This document shows, one piece after another, positions 4,772 to 6,489 of a stretch of 6,489 nucleotides of DNA. The notes beneath the pieces are model-generated. The model was given only the letters and a program-made list of their open reading frames with translations. It did no database searches and was not told the origin of the DNA. A program made the position numbers and the translations under genes. How positions within the stretch are numbered: the stretch's first letter is position 1; each line of letters begins with the position of its first letter. Source of the DNA: JBBQNR01 sp038330145 (GTDB lineage: Bacteria > Actinomycetota > Thermoleophilia > Solirubrobacterales > JBBDJG01); the NCBI GenBank assembly GCA_038330145.1, contig JBBQNR010000126.1, forward strand, positions 1 through 6,489, read 5' to 3'.

Positions 4772-5397
4772 CGTCCGCCCATGAACAGCTCGTCGACCTC
4801 GTCCCATCCCTCGCGATCGTCCGCAACCGATGCAGGAGCGGACATGGCCTGCAGCTCGCCCGAGGCGACGTCGTAGGTCCGGCCAAACGCGGCCTGCGGC
4901 CCGGCGCGGTGAAAGCCACGGAACGCGCCGGCCTCCTCAAGCTCGCCGGAGCTCACGCCCAGCAGCCCCGCGAGTGCATCGAGAACTCGCCGCGAGACAC
5001 CGCTGGGATCGAGCGTCCCGGACTCCATGCCGTGGTAGTAGCGACCCACCTTCACCTCAGAGCCCTCGGCACCCAGAACGCCGGCAAGCCCAGCCACGAG
5101 CTCGTCGCGGCGCAGCCGCGCCCGCTTGCGCAGCGTGGGCAGGAGCGTCGGCCACATACCCAGCTCGCCCGGCATCTGCTCGATCACGCGAGTCAGGGGC
5201 TCTGCCCGCAGCTGCTCTCGTACCTCTTCTGAGAAGCGCGGCGTCGGTGCGTGAGTCAGGAACGTGTGGATCTCGTCGGAAAGCCGCTCGCGCTCGGCAG
5301 TCGGCGCGCGCGTCAGGAAGGCTTCGACGTCCGGTCGGCGCCCGGAGCTCCAGGCGTCGATGAACTCGCTGAGCAACGACTCGCTAGACGTCGACAT
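4768..5397 (-). CDS. XRE-like HTH regulator with N-terminal 'RPDVExFL' module
   Basis: 209 aa from ATG 5397, which has GGAG 10 nt upstream; a GTG at 5433 would lengthen the overlap with the sigma gene to 50 nt and is less likely. Residues 8-50 contain LLSEFIDAWSSGRRPDVEAF, then APTAERERL and IHTFLTHAPTPRF. A similar 'W..G.RPD.E.FL...P...R..L' segment is found at the start of some bacterial regulators and kinases. Residues about 85-150 look like an XRE helix-turn-helix: LRKRARLRRDELVAGLAGVL, then KVGRYYHGMESG, then VLDALAGLLGVS. The acidic tail ends WDEVDELFMGGR (198-209). The gene sits where an anti-sigma factor would, overlapping the sigma gene by 14 nt and the peptidase gene by 4 nt. It may repress DNA, hold the sigma factor, or both, and be cleaved by the neighbour peptidase. 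These functions are inferred. Confidence 0.75.
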   Translation of the reverse strand: MSTSSESLLSEFIDAWSSGRRPDVEAFLTRAPTAERERLSDEIHTFLTHAPTPRFSEEVREQLRAEPLTRVIEQMPGELGMWPTLLPTLRKRARLRRDELVAGLAGVLGAEGSEVKVGRYYHGMESGTLDPSGVSRRVLDALAGLLGVSSGELEEAGAFRGFHRAGPQAAFGRTYDVASGELQAMSAPASVADDREGWDEVDELFMGGR

Positions 5398-6187
5398 GCT
5401 CTGACATCTCCGGGCGCAGGCGGCGCAGGGCACGCGAGCGCAGCTGGTCCACGTTGACCACCGACAACTCCAGACGATCGGCGATCTCGCGGGATGCGTA
5501 GCCCTCCATGGTCAGCCGCAGCACGCTCTTCATGTTCTCGTTCGGCAGGGCCTCGATGCCGCGCGACAACGCGTCCATCGCCTGCCGGCCGGCCTCGTGG
5601 TCGTCCTGCTGGTGCTCGCTCAGCTCTCCGACAACCGGATCGAACCGCCCGGGCCCCTCGCCGTCCTCGCCGACGAGACGCTCGTCCAGCGAGCCGCCGA
5701 GACCCATCTCGTGGCGCATCTCGCGCCGACAGAACTCACGGCACGCCCAATCCACGCAGGTCGCCATCGCCGCCCGGTACTGCGGGACCACCTCGCCCCG
5801 GAAGTTGCCGAGCATCTTCAACAGCCGGTAGAAGGCATGCTGGGTCGCGTCGTCGCGATCCTGCGCGTCGACGCGCACGTCGCGCCCCGCCAACCGCCAA
5901 GTGCGGACCAGCGCGCCGACGCGGTCCACATCGCGCTCGACCAACTCGCCCCACGCCCGCCGCGCCGTCTCCCCGCCGCGGTCGTCGTCGGCCAAGCGCC
6001 CCGCCACCACGAGCGCCAGCAGCTCGTCCTCGCTGCGACGGCGCAGCTCCAACGAGGAGGGTGGCTCGGGCACCGGCATCCGCGCATGATCGCGCCGCAA
6101 GCGGCCGACCGGCAACCCGGGCGACCATTCGACCGCCGCTGGGGCGGCGCCTCGCTCACCACGAGCCGGGCTCGACAGCGCCGTCAT
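5384..6187 (-). CDS. Sigma-70 family RNA polymerase sigma factor (region 2 plus region 4)
   Basis: 267 aa from ATG 6187. Region 2 lies at about 75-160: ARRAWGELVERDV, then DATQHAFYRLLKML (113-126, core binding) and FRGEVVPQYRAAMATCVDWA (129-148) leading into REFCRREMRHE, where -10 recognition would lie. Region 4 lies at about 203-258, with ALPNENMKSVLRLTMEGYAS and REIADRLELSVVNVDQLRSR forming the -35 binding helix-turn-helix. It lacks regions 1 and 3, as in ECF-type factors, though the linker between regions 2 and 4 is long and acidic (about 162-200). C144, C149 and C153 cluster in region 2, which is unusual. Neither candidate start has a good ribosome binding site; ATG 6079 (231 aa) would drop a low-complexity Arg/Ala/Pro N-terminus and may be the true start. 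It overlaps the XRE gene by 14 nt. Confidence 0.85.
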   Translation of the reverse strand: MTALSSPARGERGAAPAAVEWSPGLPVGRLRRDHARMPVPEPPSSLELRRRSEDELLALVVAGRLADDDRGGETARRAWGELVERDVDRVGALVRTWRLAGRDVRVDAQDRDDATQHAFYRLLKMLGNFRGEVVPQYRAAMATCVDWACREFCRREMRHEMGLGGSLDERLVGEDGEGPGRFDPVVGELSEHQQDDHEAGRQAMDALSRGIEALPNENMKSVLRLTMEGYASREIADRLELSVVNVDQLRSRALRRLRPEMSEHVDV

Positions 6188-6240
6188 GGCAAGCGGGTCG
6201 TCGGCGTTCGCCCGGTCCTGACGCGCCGCGGGCGCCGCCC

Positions 6241-6489
6241 TTAAGCGCCGCCGTGCTCCCAGCGCTTCGTCGCCGAGAGCTCGTCGCGTTCACCGAGCTC
6301 CAGGTCGAGACAAGCGATGCGGCGCAGGCATCCCGCGATTGCCGAGTACTCAAAGAGCCGAGCGCTCAACTGCTCGGCCTTCTCTGCGAGCTGCTCGAGG
6401 TCGTCCTGCGCCACCTCGAGAAACCGGTAGAGCAGCACGTAGCCGTCAAGGAGCGGAAGATCTCCGGCGGGGAACCGGCCAGCCGGCGC
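6241..6489 (-). CDS. Unrecognised protein, C-terminal 82 residues; runs off the right edge
   Basis: The frame is open from the right edge to a TAA at 6241. An internal GTG at 6438 would give 65 aa but has no ribosome binding site, so I read this as the end of a longer gene. The visible part is helical and charged: VLLYRFLEVAQDDLEQLAEK followed by a run of Ala, Glu and Leu looks like an amphipathic or coiled-coil helix, then FEYSAIAGCLRRIACLDLEL, ending ATKRWEHGGA. I do not recognise a family. It ends 53 nt before the longer sigma factor start (no terminator or convincing promoter seen in that gap), so it may be in the same transcript. Confidence 0.5.
   Translation of the reverse strand, partial: APAGRFPAGDLPLLDGYVLLYRFLEVAQDDLEQLAEKAEQLSARLFEYSAIAGCLRRIACLDLELGERDELSATKRWEHGGA

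Noticed and set aside
5398..5433. Upstream GTG start for the XRE protein adding MPCAACARRCQS
   Set aside because: It would lengthen the overlap with the sigma gene to 50 nt and has no ribosome binding site; the Cys-rich extension looks like a frame-shifted reading of the sigma C-terminus.
5597..6244. 215-codon plus-strand frame antisense to the sigma factor
   Set aside because: Low-complexity product with no motif; the minus strand carries clear sigma regions 2 and 4.
1..6489. CRISPR arrays, tRNA/rRNA genes, insertion sequences, attachment sites and factor-independent terminators
   Set aside because: No regularly spaced repeats, no RNA gene signature, no transposase or integrase frame, and no hairpin followed by a T-run was seen on either strand.

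Overview
The window is a GC-rich stretch (sampled lines run from about 58 to 77 % GC). Every gene I can support lies on the minus strand, so transcription runs from right to left in these coordinates. GC content, GTG/TTG-type starts, short gene overlaps and the type of sigma factor / XRE / ImmA-IrrE proteins suggest an actinomycete-like bacterium, possibly a deep-branching Thermoleophilia-type lineage. That placement is inference; there is no rRNA or marker gene here.

Right part (6489 down to 4169), in transcription order: the tail of an unrecognised helical protein; a sigma-70 family factor with regions 2 and 4; a protein that overlaps it by 14 nt and joins an N-terminal 'RPDVExFL' module to an XRE-like helix-turn-helix; and a zinc metallopeptidase of the ImmA/IrrE family joined to the XRE gene by a GTGA overlap. 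This is a tightly coupled sigma factor / regulator / regulator-protease cassette. By analogy with ImmR-ImmA and DdrO-IrrE, the peptidase may cleave the XRE protein and release sigma-dependent or repressed transcription.

Middle part (4168 to 1567): a von Willebrand factor A (VWA) protein with an intact MIDAS, then after 2 nt a DUF429 protein (predicted RNase H-fold nuclease), then a small hydrophobic protein of about 85 aa.

Left part (1566 to 1): the start of a BREX phage-defence operon, brxE-brxA-brxB, with short overlaps, continuing out of the window. brxE at the head, followed by brxA and brxB, is the arrangement described for type 6 BREX; brxC, pglX, pglZ, brxD and brxHI would be expected beyond position 1.

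The intergenic regions in front of the VWA gene and in front of brxE share two different 9-bp words: the palindrome CCTGACAGG and GATTGGCCC. By eye the 6-mer GATTGG occurs on the plus strand only in the three intergenic regions of the left and middle parts. This is the best sequence hint that the regulatory cassette, the VWA/DUF429 pair and BREX form one regulated defence locus. That link is a hypothesis, not a demonstrated fact.
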